Below, in pieces: positions 27,701-36,309 of a DNA stretch of 64,000 nucleotides. Source of the DNA: Flavobacterium geliluteum (GTDB lineage Bacteria > Bacteroidota > Bacteroidia > Flavobacteriales > Flavobacteriaceae); contig NZ_JAGFBV010000004.1 in assembly GCF_017948595.1 (NCBI RefSeq), forward strand, positions 1-64,000, given 5' to 3'. Numbering within the stretch: the first letter of the stretch is position 1; every line of letters begins with the position of its first letter. Both the position numbers and the translations under genes were made by a program. The notes beneath the pieces were generated by a model. The model saw nothing but the letters and a program-made list of their open reading frames with translations, searched no databases and was not told where the DNA came from.

Positions 27701-27712
27701 TGTAATTCAATT

Positions 27713-29065
27713 TTAATGGTTTAATGACTCGTTTACCAATTCGATAACATTTGCCTCTGTAAACTCTTTTGTAATTTTTTGTACACCAAACTGTTGAAAA
27801 GCAATTCGTTTTTCTACCTTATAGACTTCACGATTTGCAAGTTGATTGATAATACACGAATTTCTGTAAGCTCCCATTCCTAAATCAGGCGTAGAGAGAC
27901 CATGTGTATGAAGTTCTGCATTCTGCACAAAAATATCCGTCCCGTTTTTATCAATTGTGTAATTTCGATGAACATTAAATAAACCTTTTTCCAAACGATT
28001 GATCTTTCCTTCAATTCCTGACAGAATCGCTGGTTCTTTGTATTTATAACCTGTTGCCAAAATAATGCAATCACTCTGATCGTCATAAGGTGCATCAAGT
28101 TCTGTATGAACAAAATCCAGATTATAAGAACCATCGACAGTTTCTTTTACAGAAGTCAGGCGCATATTAGAACGTAATTCTACGTTTAGAGGAGTATCTT
28201 CCAGACTCATTTCGTATAAACTATCAAAAATTTCGTTTATTAATTCCTGATCTATACCTTTATAAAGCCCGTGTTGTCTGGCCAAAAGTCGTTTTCTCTT
28301 TTCATCAGACAAACTATGAAAATGATCAATATATTCTGGTGAAGTAAGTTCTAAAGTTAGTTTTGACTTATTATCAAGTGGGAAGAAATGCGAAGAACGG
28401 GTAAACCATTTTAGTTGCAATCCGTTTTGAGTTTCAGGTAAAAGATCACGAAATATTTCTGCAGCACTTTGTCCAGAACCAATAATACTAACAGTGGCGT
28501 TTTTTGGGATATGCGATTTATAGTATAAATATTTTGATGCATGAATTACATTTGGAAATGCTTCATTATCAATAAAATCAGGTAGATACGGTGAAGTTCC
28601 AGTTCCTAAAACAATTTTCTGAGAATAATATGTAGTTGTTTCAGATGTTTTTGTGTTTCTAACTATAATTTCATACAAATCATTTGTATGATTTATAGCA
28701 ACTACTTTATGTGAGAATTTGCAATTGGTTAATTGAGACGCCACCCATTTACAATATTCGTTATATTCTCTTCTGTAAATAAAGAAATTTTCTCTAATGT
28801 AAAAAGGATATAAACGTCCGCTTTCTTTAATAAAATTAAGAAAACTATATTTGCTCGTAGGGTCTGCCATTGTTACCAAATCTGCCAAAAAAGGAACTTG
28901 AAGCGTTGCGTTATTTAACATTAATCCAGGATGCCAGTCAAAGCTTTCAGACTGATCAAAAAATAATGATGTTAATTCTTCTACGGGCTCTATTAAAGCC
29001 GCCATACCAAGATTGAAAGGGCCGATCCCGATCCCTATAACCGAATATATTTTTTCTGTATGCAT
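27713..29065 (-). CDS. lysine/ornithine/diamine N-monooxygenase (SidA/IucD/DesB family)
   Basis: It has the FAD motif VIGIGIGPFNLGMAALIE, the NADPH motif VSIIGSGQSAAEIFRDLL and the ATGYKYKEP motif, in the order of SidA/IucD/PvdA flavoproteins. The enzyme hydroxylates a primary amine of lysine, ornithine or a diamine to give the hydroxylamine that becomes the iron-binding hydroxamate. With a PLP decarboxylase in the same run, a diamine such as cadaverine is the likeliest substrate, as for DesB. The length of 450 is normal. It follows the NIS-acyltransferase gene by 18 bp. Confidence 0.93.
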   Translation of the reverse strand: MHTEKIYSVIGIGIGPFNLGMAALIEPVEELTSLFFDQSESFDWHPGLMLNNATLQVPFLADLVTMADPTSKYSFLNFIKESGRLYPFYIRENFFIYRREYNEYCKWVASQLTNCKFSHKVVAINHTNDLYEIIVRNTKTSETTTYYSQKIVLGTGTSPYLPDFIDNEAFPNVIHASKYLYYKSHIPKNATVSIIGSGQSAAEIFRDLLPETQNGLQLKWFTRSSHFFPLDNKSKLTLELTSPEYIDHFHSLSDEKRKRLLARQHGLYKGIDQELINEIFDSLYEMSLEDTPLNVELRSNMRLTSVKETVDGSYNLDFVHTELDAPYDDQSDCIILATGYKYKEPAILSGIEGKINRLEKGLFNVHRNYTIDKNGTDIFVQNAELHTHGLSTPDLGMGAYRNSCIINQLANREVYKVEKRIAFQQFGVQKITKEFTEANVIELVNESLNH

Positions 29066-29083
29066 TGTTATTTTGTTTAAGGA

Positions 29084-31525
29084 TTAAACTTGAGAGGCAA
29101 TTATTGGATTATTTTGAAAATCTTTTGCGGCAGGAAATTTTGCCCAATACCATTCTCTGTAGCAAAAGTTTAGATTGGCAGTTTTATGAGGCATTTCGAT
29201 AACTTTATCAATTTTAAATCCTACATGAGCTTTGTTCATCATCGATGCGATCGAATCTACAGCACCTTCACCAACCATTCTACCTACTTTTGACTCTGCC
29301 CATACAAAATCCATCATAGATTGCGTGGCTGGCGAACCATATTTTAGTTTAGGATCAACCGGCGCAATAAATTGATGCGTGCCGTAATCTGAGGGTTTCA
29401 CATCATAATATTCGCCCAATATGTCGCGGCATACCCAGTACACTTCAATATTAAAAGTTGGAACACCGTTGGCTTCACCTATGTAACTATGTGCGTGATC
29501 TCCCGGAAGAAGCGTGCGATAATAAGCTTCTAATTTGCGTATTGTCCAATTCATTTGCCAGATTTTTAGCGCGTGCTCGCGATGAAACCATTCGTGAAGC
29601 ATCTCCAGATCTTTATCAATATCTACAGGTCGTAATGTGATTGTTACATTTTCCTTTTCAAAATACCTGCTGAAAACAGATTCCTTTCCTTCTGGATTAA
29701 TCATTTTTTTAGAAAAAAAGGATTTGTTTAAAGGATTTGGATACGTTTTGTAAACTGCAGGATTTGTTCTCGGAGCACTTGCTTCGTCCATGTTGTTCAG
29801 GCTTGTTAGCAAATTGCCTTTTACCATCAACTTTACACTATTTGTGAGCTGAGCAACCAAACCCGTGGTATCAGATTTGGCTTCCTCTTTTATCGTTTCA
29901 TATATCAAACTAAGAAGTGTGCTTTCTTCGGCAAGTTTATTTTTACCAAAAGCATTTACAATTCCGAATAAATGATTTACCAACAAATAATATCCCCAGA
30001 GATTAATAATTTTAGTTTCGGCAATAAAAGATCTGCTTTCTTTACCAAAACCAGGAATCAATTCCTCCAGTTTTTCTACTATTCCTTCACGGAAAAAATA
30101 GCCCTGATTGTCTCTAAAATAAAGCTTTGAAGGAAAAAGATTTTCGTCAAACTCGACAAGCATATTTTGCTGATGAAACTCAGCTCCAAATCCGTATTGA
30201 TTAAAAATACCTATTAGCGGTTTCAGACTAATATCTAAATAGTGTTTAAACCATAAAAGCGCAGTATCAGCTACCGTTGCATCTCGTTTCTTCGCAGCTT
30301 CATTAATAATATTGAGAATTCGCGGAGATTCGCCTAAAATACCATCCTGACAAAGAGAGGCAATCATCGTTACATTTTTGTTGACATTGACTCCACTAAA
30401 AGGATTTTGGCGAACGCTAGTGCTAAAACCATCAATAGTTTTACCCTCGTAAGTAACCGTAATAAAAGCAGGATCAGTAATAAGTTCTATTTGAGGATAG
30501 TCTTTTTGAATGCCTTTTCCCCAATCTGTTTTCATGAGTTCTGCTGCATCGTAACCACGATTTAATTCATGAAGATAATTAACACGAAACGAATTGGTGA
30601 TTTTTACATGCAAAGAGAATTTGTACATCCATTCACTTTCGGCATTATAAACCGTCCGAACAGAGGATGTAGCGGTGTAGGAGGGACCAAACTCCCCGAG
30701 ACTAAATAGAATTTCTTTTGTCTGCATTTCCTTTACTTCGGTCAGATTCAATAAATATTGAGCTTCCCAAGGATGAGTTGGTACCACTTTATAATTTGGG
30801 TAGCGACCTAGTAATCCTTTGCTTGCAGGATCTGCGTACTTTAGAATTTCTTTTTTTAAATAGTCTGTAATTAAATAATCTACAGCGCTTTTTTCATGTA
30901 CATTTTCGGGATGAATTAAGAAAAAGTGTAGAGGAAATTCACCTCTGGTTTCCGGAGAATATTTTTGGAGTTCTTCATTTGTAAATCCTTCTCTACTTTT
31001 TGGCAAAGGATGTACGGTATGTCCTAAAATAAGGGATTGTTCTGCTTCAATAAAGGTTTGCTCAATAGTATTGGCGGCATGATCACTATTTTTATAATGC
31101 GATAGATATAGCGCAAGATTATCAATACTATTTTTTAAACGCTCTTTTGTTGGCAAAGAATCAATATCAGGATAATTTTCGGTGCTGTATGCAGCTACGA
31201 GTTCCGTAAATTGTAACGGATCTATTGCAGTAATCTTTTCTGTAGCAACATCACGAACCACAACAGGGAAACCAAAAGAATGCACGCCACTCTCTGAAAA
31301 ATAAGTCAAAGGCGCAAAAACTTCCTGGCTAATAGACGCAAAATCAAATCTCATAAAAGAGGTATGACCTATCGTTTGCATACAATCGGCTAATGTCTGG
31401 TCGTACCTTGGAATACCTTCGTAACGGCTCCAATTATTGAATTCCCGGCAATAACAATTGAGCAGAGATTTAAAATTTATCTCTTCTGCCGCTTGGGGAA
31501 AATTAGTTAAGTCCGTAGTATTCAT
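29084..31525 (-). CDS. NIS synthetase fused to GNAT acyltransferase (IucA/IucC + AlcB-like)
   Basis: Residues 1 to about 600 form an IucA/IucC synthetase with LGHTVHPLPKSREGF, TATSSVRTVYNAES, KITNSFRVN and EFHQQNMLVEF. The C-terminal part from about residue 640 is an AlcB/IucB-type acyltransferase (VTITLRPVDIDKDLEMLHEW, then FNIEVYWVCRDILGEYYDV). The acyltransferase would acylate the N-hydroxy-diamine (acetyl- or succinyl-CoA), and the synthetase would condense the product. At 813 residues it is a true fusion: the linker shows no stop or frameshift. The order is synthetase first, the reverse of what I recall for Erwinia DfoC. Its start overlaps the decarboxylase end by 23 bp. Confidence 0.92.
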   Translation of the reverse strand: MNTTDLTNFPQAAEEINFKSLLNCYCREFNNWSRYEGIPRYDQTLADCMQTIGHTSFMRFDFASISQEVFAPLTYFSESGVHSFGFPVVVRDVATEKITAIDPLQFTELVAAYSTENYPDIDSLPTKERLKNSIDNLALYLSHYKNSDHAANTIEQTFIEAEQSLILGHTVHPLPKSREGFTNEELQKYSPETRGEFPLHFFLIHPENVHEKSAVDYLITDYLKKEILKYADPASKGLLGRYPNYKVVPTHPWEAQYLLNLTEVKEMQTKEILFSLGEFGPSYTATSSVRTVYNAESEWMYKFSLHVKITNSFRVNYLHELNRGYDAAELMKTDWGKGIQKDYPQIELITDPAFITVTYEGKTIDGFSTSVRQNPFSGVNVNKNVTMIASLCQDGILGESPRILNIINEAAKKRDATVADTALLWFKHYLDISLKPLIGIFNQYGFGAEFHQQNMLVEFDENLFPSKLYFRDNQGYFFREGIVEKLEELIPGFGKESRSFIAETKIINLWGYYLLVNHLFGIVNAFGKNKLAEESTLLSLIYETIKEEAKSDTTGLVAQLTNSVKLMVKGNLLTSLNNMDEASAPRTNPAVYKTYPNPLNKSFFSKKMINPEGKESVFSRYFEKENVTITLRPVDIDKDLEMLHEWFHREHALKIWQMNWTIRKLEAYYRTLLPGDHAHSYIGEANGVPTFNIEVYWVCRDILGEYYDVKPSDYGTHQFIAPVDPKLKYGSPATQSMMDFVWAESKVGRMVGEGAVDSIASMMNKAHVGFKIDKVIEMPHKTANLNFCYREWYWAKFPAAKDFQNNPIIASQV

Positions 31526-33023
31526 CTCCGTTTTGTTTTATGAGGTTAAGAATTTTTTTAATATCACTAAGGGTAGTTATGGGATTAAAAATGGTAAACT
31601 TCAAATAGAATTCTCCGTTTACTTTGGTACTGGCTACTAAAACTTCTCCGCTAAAAAAGAGTTTTTCTTTGATATACTGATTGACTTTACAAGAGCTATT
31701 TTTTGCTGAATCTCCAAGATATCTGAACACCAAAACCCCCATATCTGAGTGGCACAAAAGCTCAAATTTTTGGTCAGATTCTATATATTCTGCTGTTTTT
31801 TGGGTTGTTTCGATAATAGTGTCTGTAAACTGTCCTAGTTTTTCTTTGCCCATGTAGCGAAGCGTAAACCATAATTTCAGCGCATCAAAACGACGTGTAC
31901 TTTGTATAATCGATTTGTTGATTTGAGCCGGAAGTGCGTCGTAATTTTGCTCTTTTGGATTTAAATAATCAGCATGATGCTTAATGATATTGAGGTGCAA
32001 TTTGTTTTTTACAATAAAAGCACTACTGCTAATAGGCTGAAAAAATGATTTATGGTAATCAATAGTTACTGAATCGGCTAGTTCGATACCGTTTAAAAGG
32101 TGACGGTGTTTGTCGGTCAAAAGCAATCCGCAACCATAAGCAGCATCTACATGAAGCCATAAATTATATCGACCGGCAATGTCTGCAATCGCTATTAGCG
32201 GATCAACATTTCCAAAATCTGTAGTTCCCGCAGTAGCAGTGATTGCAATCGGAATATTTCCTTTTTCTATTTCGTCAGCAATCGCTTTTTCTAGCTCTTC
32301 CGGGTTCATACGATATCTGTGATCAACTCCCACATGTACGATAGATTGTTCTCCAAGACCTAAAATCCAAGCATTTTTATGATTGCTAAAATGGGCTTTA
32401 TCTGAAACAAAAATTCTAAATTTTGAGGCATCTGAAGGAAGACCATCCAATTTGATATTCTGTTTTTGATAGTGTAAAGCATAATAATCTCGAGCCAAAA
32501 GCAACCCCATTAAATTGCTTTGAGAGCCACCAGCAGTAAAAATACCATCGCCTTCTCTGTACCCAATTTGTTCACTTGTCCAATCAATTAATTTGCGCTC
32601 TATAAAAGTTCCGCCAGCACTTTGATCGTAAGTATCTTGCGAAGAATTTATAGCACTTATAAGTATTTCTGCTGCTAATGCTGGTATTACAACAGGGCAA
32701 TTTAAGTGTGCGATATACTCCGGAAGGTGATAAGCGGTAGCATGTTTAACATAAAGCTCATCAACTTCATTAAGCAAACTTTCATAATCCGGTAGAGGGG
32801 ATGCCAAATCTATTTGTTCGACTTTTGTCCGAATTTCTTCAGGTCTTATTCCGCTAAAAGGTTTACGATTGTTTTTTAAGAAATTAGCAACACGTTCTTG
32901 TGCTAATTTTACAGCCTGAGCATATTCAGCTCCAGAATTCTGGTGAAAAATGTCTTTGTAGAAATCTTCGTTAATAAGAGGTACTTTTACAGACTCTTCC
33001 TTATGGATCAATGTGTTGTTCAT
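31503..33023 (-). CDS. PLP-dependent group II decarboxylase (lysine/diaminobutyrate type, DesA-like)
   Basis: The fold-type I signature is clear: GGTFIERKLIDWTSEQIGY, TAGGSQSNLMGLLLARDYY, LWLHVDAAYGCGLLL and the PLP lysine K325 in TIDYHKSFFQPISSSAF. The nearest known roles are DesA lysine decarboxylase of desferrioxamine pathways and diaminobutyrate decarboxylase. In this operon it should supply a diamine, cadaverine or a hydroxy-cadaverine, for N-hydroxylation. Its 3' end overlaps the fusion gene by 23 bp. The nitroreductase gene precedes it by 30 bp. Confidence 0.9.
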   Translation of the reverse strand: MNNTLIHKEESVKVPLINEDFYKDIFHQNSGAEYAQAVKLAQERVANFLKNNRKPFSGIRPEEIRTKVEQIDLASPLPDYESLLNEVDELYVKHATAYHLPEYIAHLNCPVVIPALAAEILISAINSSQDTYDQSAGGTFIERKLIDWTSEQIGYREGDGIFTAGGSQSNLMGLLLARDYYALHYQKQNIKLDGLPSDASKFRIFVSDKAHFSNHKNAWILGLGEQSIVHVGVDHRYRMNPEELEKAIADEIEKGNIPIAITATAGTTDFGNVDPLIAIADIAGRYNLWLHVDAAYGCGLLLTDKHRHLLNGIELADSVTIDYHKSFFQPISSSAFIVKNKLHLNIIKHHADYLNPKEQNYDALPAQINKSIIQSTRRFDALKLWFTLRYMGKEKLGQFTDTIIETTQKTAEYIESDQKFELLCHSDMGVLVFRYLGDSAKNSSCKVNQYIKEKLFFSGEVLVASTKVNGEFYLKFTIFNPITTLSDIKKILNLIKQNGDEYYGLN

Positions 33024-33053
33024 AAAATAATTGTTTAAGGATTTTAGTTATAT

Positions 33054-33686
33054 TTATTCGAGATAGATTACTTTTTTGGATAAAGGCGTTCTTTTCTTAC
33101 TAGATGACTTGAGGTTTTCTGGATAATAGCCCAGATAGAGAAGCCCAAGTGACTTTTCATTTGCTGCAAGACCAAATTGGGCTACATAATCAAGGGCTAC
33201 TTGCTTGGTGCTCCAATAACTGCCTATTTTATGAGCAGTGCAGGTAAGTGCTATATTTTGTACCGCCGAAGATATTGCGGCAATCTCTTCCCATTCTGGC
33301 AAATCAATTTTTGTATTTCGCACCATAATCACACCAATAAGGCAAGCAGCATTTAATGGGTAGTTTGCGAGATAATTTAGCTTTTCCTTCTTGGCTTCGG
33401 CAGATAATTCATCATAAAAATCTTTGTAATAATGCGCCATATATTGGCCATATTCTTTTAGATATTTTTCTCTAAAAACAATAAACCTCCAAGGCTCTGT
33501 CATTTTATGAGTTGGTGCCCAAGTAGCATTAATTAGTATTTCTTCAAGCAGTTTTTCGGGTAACTCTTTTTTAATAAAGTCATTGGCGAAAACACTTCTC
33601 CTTTTACGAATATTCTTCGAAATTTTATTTAATTTTTCAGAATATTCGGAGCTATTGTTTTTACTGGGATTGTCTTTAATTTTCAT
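33054..33686 (-). CDS. nitroreductase family flavoprotein
   Basis: The 210 residues match the nitroreductase fold: the FMN-binding RRSVFANDF near residue 33, TWAPTHKMTEPWRFIVF, AISSAVQNIALTCTAHKIGSYW and LGLLYLGYYPE. It is the first gene of the siderophore run. Such enzymes reduce nitro groups, quinones or flavins; here it could reduce an over-oxidised hydroxylamine/nitroso intermediate or act on the ferric complex. Neither role is shown by sequence. It lies under the divergent palindrome-bearing promoter, so it should share the control of the operon. Confidence 0.88.
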   Translation of the reverse strand: MKIKDNPSKNNSSEYSEKLNKISKNIRKRRSVFANDFIKKELPEKLLEEILINATWAPTHKMTEPWRFIVFREKYLKEYGQYMAHYYKDFYDELSAEAKKEKLNYLANYPLNAACLIGVIMVRNTKIDLPEWEEIAAISSAVQNIALTCTAHKIGSYWSTKQVALDYVAQFGLAANEKSLGLLYLGYYPENLKSSSKKRTPLSKKVIYLE

Positions 33687-33715
33687 ATATATTTTGATTT
33701 TTTTTAACTATTTTC

Positions 33716-33738
33716 TTTTTATTTAGATTAAATAAAAA
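33716..33738. promoter_or_regulatory. iron-box-like palindrome 1 of the divergent promoter
   Basis: TTTTTATTTA (33716-33725) and TAAATAAAAA (33729-33738) are exact reverse complements around GAT. It matches the receptor-promoter site at 20331-20353 in 21 of 23 positions and directly precedes the plus-strand -7 box TATATTTG. Confidence 0.7.
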
Positions 33739-33746
33739 TATATTTG
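33739..33746 (+). promoter_or_regulatory. -7 box toward the oxygenase gene
   Basis: TATATTTG matches TAnnTTTG fully, but no TTG stands at the -33 position. Transcription from here would give a leader of about 200 nt, so it is a candidate only. Confidence 0.35.
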
Positions 33747-33757
33747 TAAGTAATTAC

Positions 33758-33772
33758 TATTTAGAATAAATA
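33758..33772. promoter_or_regulatory. iron-box-like palindrome 2 of the divergent promoter
   Basis: TATTTA (33758-33763) and TAAATA (33767-33772) around GAA share the core TATTTAGAnTnAATAA with the sites at 20331-20353 and 33716-33738. Confidence 0.55.
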
Positions 33773-33953
33773 AGAATAATGAAAAACAAATGTATAAATT
33801 AATATCAATAAAAAAAATAAATATGAAAATTTTATACGAATGGACGTACATAGCAATGTTTAATTAGTAGCTAATTATTTATTATAATACTGATTAATAA
33901 TTATTTTTTGTTAATTCCTCTATCTTTTAATAACTATAAAACGAGTTAAAAAA

Positions 33954-35069
33954 ATGAAATCACAAACTATTGTTGCAGAAGAAAGACCTGCAAAAACTAA
34001 TTTACATTTTGACATTCCTACAAAACCATTAATCGTAGTGGTAACGTCTCAGGAAAGGAATATTTTATCAAATGTTGGTAATCTTTTAGTAAAAGCATTT
34101 GGCAATTACGAAAATCCAGATTATATCGCAGCACTCCATCTTCAAGCTTTTCAATTGCTTCCGGAACGAATTAGTAGAATCTTAAGTCACTTTGGAAGTG
34201 ATTTTTCAGCAAATCAATATGGCGCAATTGTTTTTCAGGGACTTTTAGAGGTTGACCAAGAAGAGTTGGGACCAACTCCTCCAAACTGGCAAGAAACGGA
34301 TTATGCAAAATTGAATAAATACGGTTTTATTTGTTCGCTTCTTCATGGCGCTGTACCTTCTAAACCAGTGCAATATTATGCGCAACGAAAGGGTGGAGGA
34401 CTCTTGCATGCTGTAATTCCGGATGAAAAAATGGCAGTAACACAAACGGGATCTGGGTCCAAAACAGATTTATATGTGCATACAGAAGATGCTTTTTTAC
34501 TTCATCAAGCTGATTTTTTAAGTTTTCTTTATCTAAGAAATGAAGAAAGAGTTCCTTCTACACTATATTCTATTCGTTCTCATGGAAAAGTTAATGAAAC
34601 TATGCAAAAGTTGTTTGATCCTATCTATCAATGTCCAAAAGATGCCAATTATTGCGATAAGCAAGTCGTTTCAGGACCAACGGCTTCGGTTTTATATGGA
34701 AATAAACAGCTTCCCTTTATTCGTTTTGACGCTGCCGAACAAATCTTCAACGAAAATGCAGGACAAACTCCGGAAGCTCTTTATAATTTGACAGAATTTT
34801 GGAACGAAGCTAAAGAGTTTATCAATAGTGATTACATTCCAAATTCTGGAGATGTAATCTTTGTCAACAATCATTTGTGTGCTCATGGCAGAAGTGCTTT
34901 TGTTGCCGGACAACGCGAAGAGAACGGAAAAATTATAAAGTGCGAACGTCGCCAGATGCTCAGGATGATGAGTAAAACTAGTTTAATTCATATAAGGTCG
35001 GTGACGCAAACTCATGATCCATCGTTTATTATGGAAGAACATTTAGGAAATGTTTTTAATCTAGAATAG
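33954..35069 (+). CDS. clavaminate-synthase-like Fe(II)/2-oxoglutarate oxygenase, probable lysine hydroxylase
   Basis: The 371 residues carry the metal triad of the clavaminate-synthase-like family: H176 and E178 in LYVHTEDAFLLHQADF, and H311 in FVNNHLCAHGRSAF. An arginine-rich C-terminal strand (RRQMLRMM) suits 2-oxoglutarate. Length and motifs resemble the free L-lysine 3-/4-hydroxylases (KDO enzymes) described from Flavobacterium, Chitinophaga and Catenulispora; the exact position hydroxylated cannot be read by eye. It is divergent from the siderophore run, across a control region with iron-box-like sites. Hydroxy-lysine would then feed the decarboxylase. Arginine or asparagine hydroxylase is the alternative. 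Confidence 0.8.
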   Translation: MKSQTIVAEERPAKTNLHFDIPTKPLIVVVTSQERNILSNVGNLLVKAFGNYENPDYIAALHLQAFQLLPERISRILSHFGSDFSANQYGAIVFQGLLEVDQEELGPTPPNWQETDYAKLNKYGFICSLLHGAVPSKPVQYYAQRKGGGLLHAVIPDEKMAVTQTGSGSKTDLYVHTEDAFLLHQADFLSFLYLRNEERVPSTLYSIRSHGKVNETMQKLFDPIYQCPKDANYCDKQVVSGPTASVLYGNKQLPFIRFDAAEQIFNENAGQTPEALYNLTEFWNEAKEFINSDYIPNSGDVIFVNNHLCAHGRSAFVAGQREENGKIIKCERRQMLRMMSKTSLIHIRSVTQTHDPSFIMEEHLGNVFNLE

Positions 35070-35139
35070 CTTTTATTAATTGAAAATAAATATTTAAAAC
35101 TCAAAAAATAATCGATATTTGAAGCCTTTTTAATAGCAA

Positions 35140-35898
35140 TTAAAATGTTTTGATGTAGTTAACAGCAAAATTTTTGCCATCATAAGTTGGAGCTAAAAAA
35201 GAGGTAGAGTTGTTTTCTTTATTTCCAAAAAGTTTTCGGGTCAAATAAGGATTCATCCAGTAAGCTACCTTAGTACTCAATATTCCGATACCAGCACCCG
35301 CCGCCACATCTGTGAGCCAGTGTCTGTTATTGTACATTCTAAAGATTCCTGTGCCAGCAGCAACAGCGTATCCTGCAACACCATACCATATAGATTGGTG
35401 TTTGTATTCCTGATACAAAAATTCGGCACCGGCAAAAGCTACAGCAGTATGACCTGAAGGAAAAGAATCATTTGATGTTCCGTCAGGTCGTTCGGCTTTT
35501 GTGATTGATTTTAATGCAAAAACGGTTCCTGTCATGATAATAAGTGAAGTACCTAAAATAACCGATCGGTCTCTGATGTTATTTTTTCCTTTTACTCCAA
35601 AAGCATTTAAAGTATAAACAGAAAGCGCAGGTACATATCTCGAAAAATCATCAACAGAAAATTTGCGATCTATGTTTTCTGTAATTTCTTCGCGAATCTG
35701 GTGATTGAAGCTTTTTATTTGACCGCTTTCAATTCCCCAAAAACCATAACCTATCAAAACGCCGGGAATAATAAGTTGTTTATAACTGTATTTAATATTT
35801 TGTACCGTATCACTACTGATGCTGTCGTTTTCCTTCTGATTTTGAGACCAACTGCACAAAGAAGTAAAGACAAACGATATGATTATAATTTTTCTCAT
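35140..35898 (-). CDS. PAP2 superfamily phosphatase
   Basis: It shows the three phosphatase motifs: KAERPDGT (K-x6-RP type), SFPSGHTAVAFAGA and RMYNNRHWLTDVAAG (R-x5-H-x3-D). A signal peptide (IIIISFVFTSLCSWSQ) begins the protein, and several hydrophobic helices follow. It probably dephosphorylates a lipid phosphate (phosphatidate, undecaprenyl pyrophosphate or a lipid A phosphate) at the outer face of the membrane. The 252-residue length is normal. It is a single gene, downstream of the oxygenase and convergent with it. Confidence 0.88.
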   Translation of the reverse strand: MRKIIIISFVFTSLCSWSQNQKENDSISSDTVQNIKYSYKQLIIPGVLIGYGFWGIESGQIKSFNHQIREEITENIDRKFSVDDFSRYVPALSVYTLNAFGVKGKNNIRDRSVILGTSLIIMTGTVFALKSITKAERPDGTSNDSFPSGHTAVAFAGAEFLYQEYKHQSIWYGVAGYAVAAGTGIFRMYNNRHWLTDVAAGAGIGILSTKVAYWMNPYLTRKLFGNKENNSTSFLAPTYDGKNFAVNYIKTF

Positions 35899-36309
35899 TC
35901 TTGAATTTGTGATTTAAACTGAGGGATCATAGTAAATTGAACTTTTTAATTTCAGAATAATACTAAGATAGCAATCTTTTGCCTAAAAAATGTAAAAGGT
36001 TTTTAATTTACAAAGAAAAAATTCAATAACTCATTTTAAAAAATGCAACTAGTGTAAATATTTGATTACAAAAAAAACACAACAGGTGAGAATTATAAAA
36101 CTTTAACACTTAATGATGTAAGAATAATTATTTTTTTTAGTAAATTTGAGTAACTCACTTTTAAGAAGTTATATAGAAGTGCAGCAAAAGATTACTACTA
36201 CACGCCGTTTTCAAGAAATTCTTTTTTTTCCTTATAACCCCTTAGGTTATTTTTTTTTTACGCAACAATCTTACATCACTATTACAACGAATTTAACCCC
36301 AAAATAATA
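35899..36309. other. 411-bp region with a possible short transcript ending in a terminator
   Basis: No protein gene is supported. TAAATTTG at 36141-36148 fits a -7 box, and a terminator-like hairpin with a T-run lies at 36234-36258, upstream of the 36310 gene and with no plus-strand gene before it. A short RNA or a regulatory leader would explain both. Confidence 0.4.
36234..36258 (+). terminator. terminator-like hairpin in a leader region
   Basis: ATAACC (36234-36239), a five-base loop, GGTTAT (36245-36250), then eight T. It lies 52 bp before an ATG and so could be an attenuator or the end of a small RNA. Confidence 0.45.

Larger units (their letters stand above)
33687..33953. other. divergent control region of the siderophore locus
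   Basis: This 267-bp, very AT-rich region separates the biosynthesis run (minus) from the oxygenase gene (plus). It contains two iron-box-like palindromes (33716-33738, 33758-33772), a consensus -7 box (TATATTTG, 33739-33746, plus strand) and a third dyad, TAATTAG/CTAATTA, at 33861-33877. Confidence 0.55.

Noticed and set aside
33823..33867. A 14-codon frame in the divergent siderophore control region, possible leader peptide
   Set aside because: No terminator or alternative hairpin follows it and there is no run of control codons, so chance is more likely.
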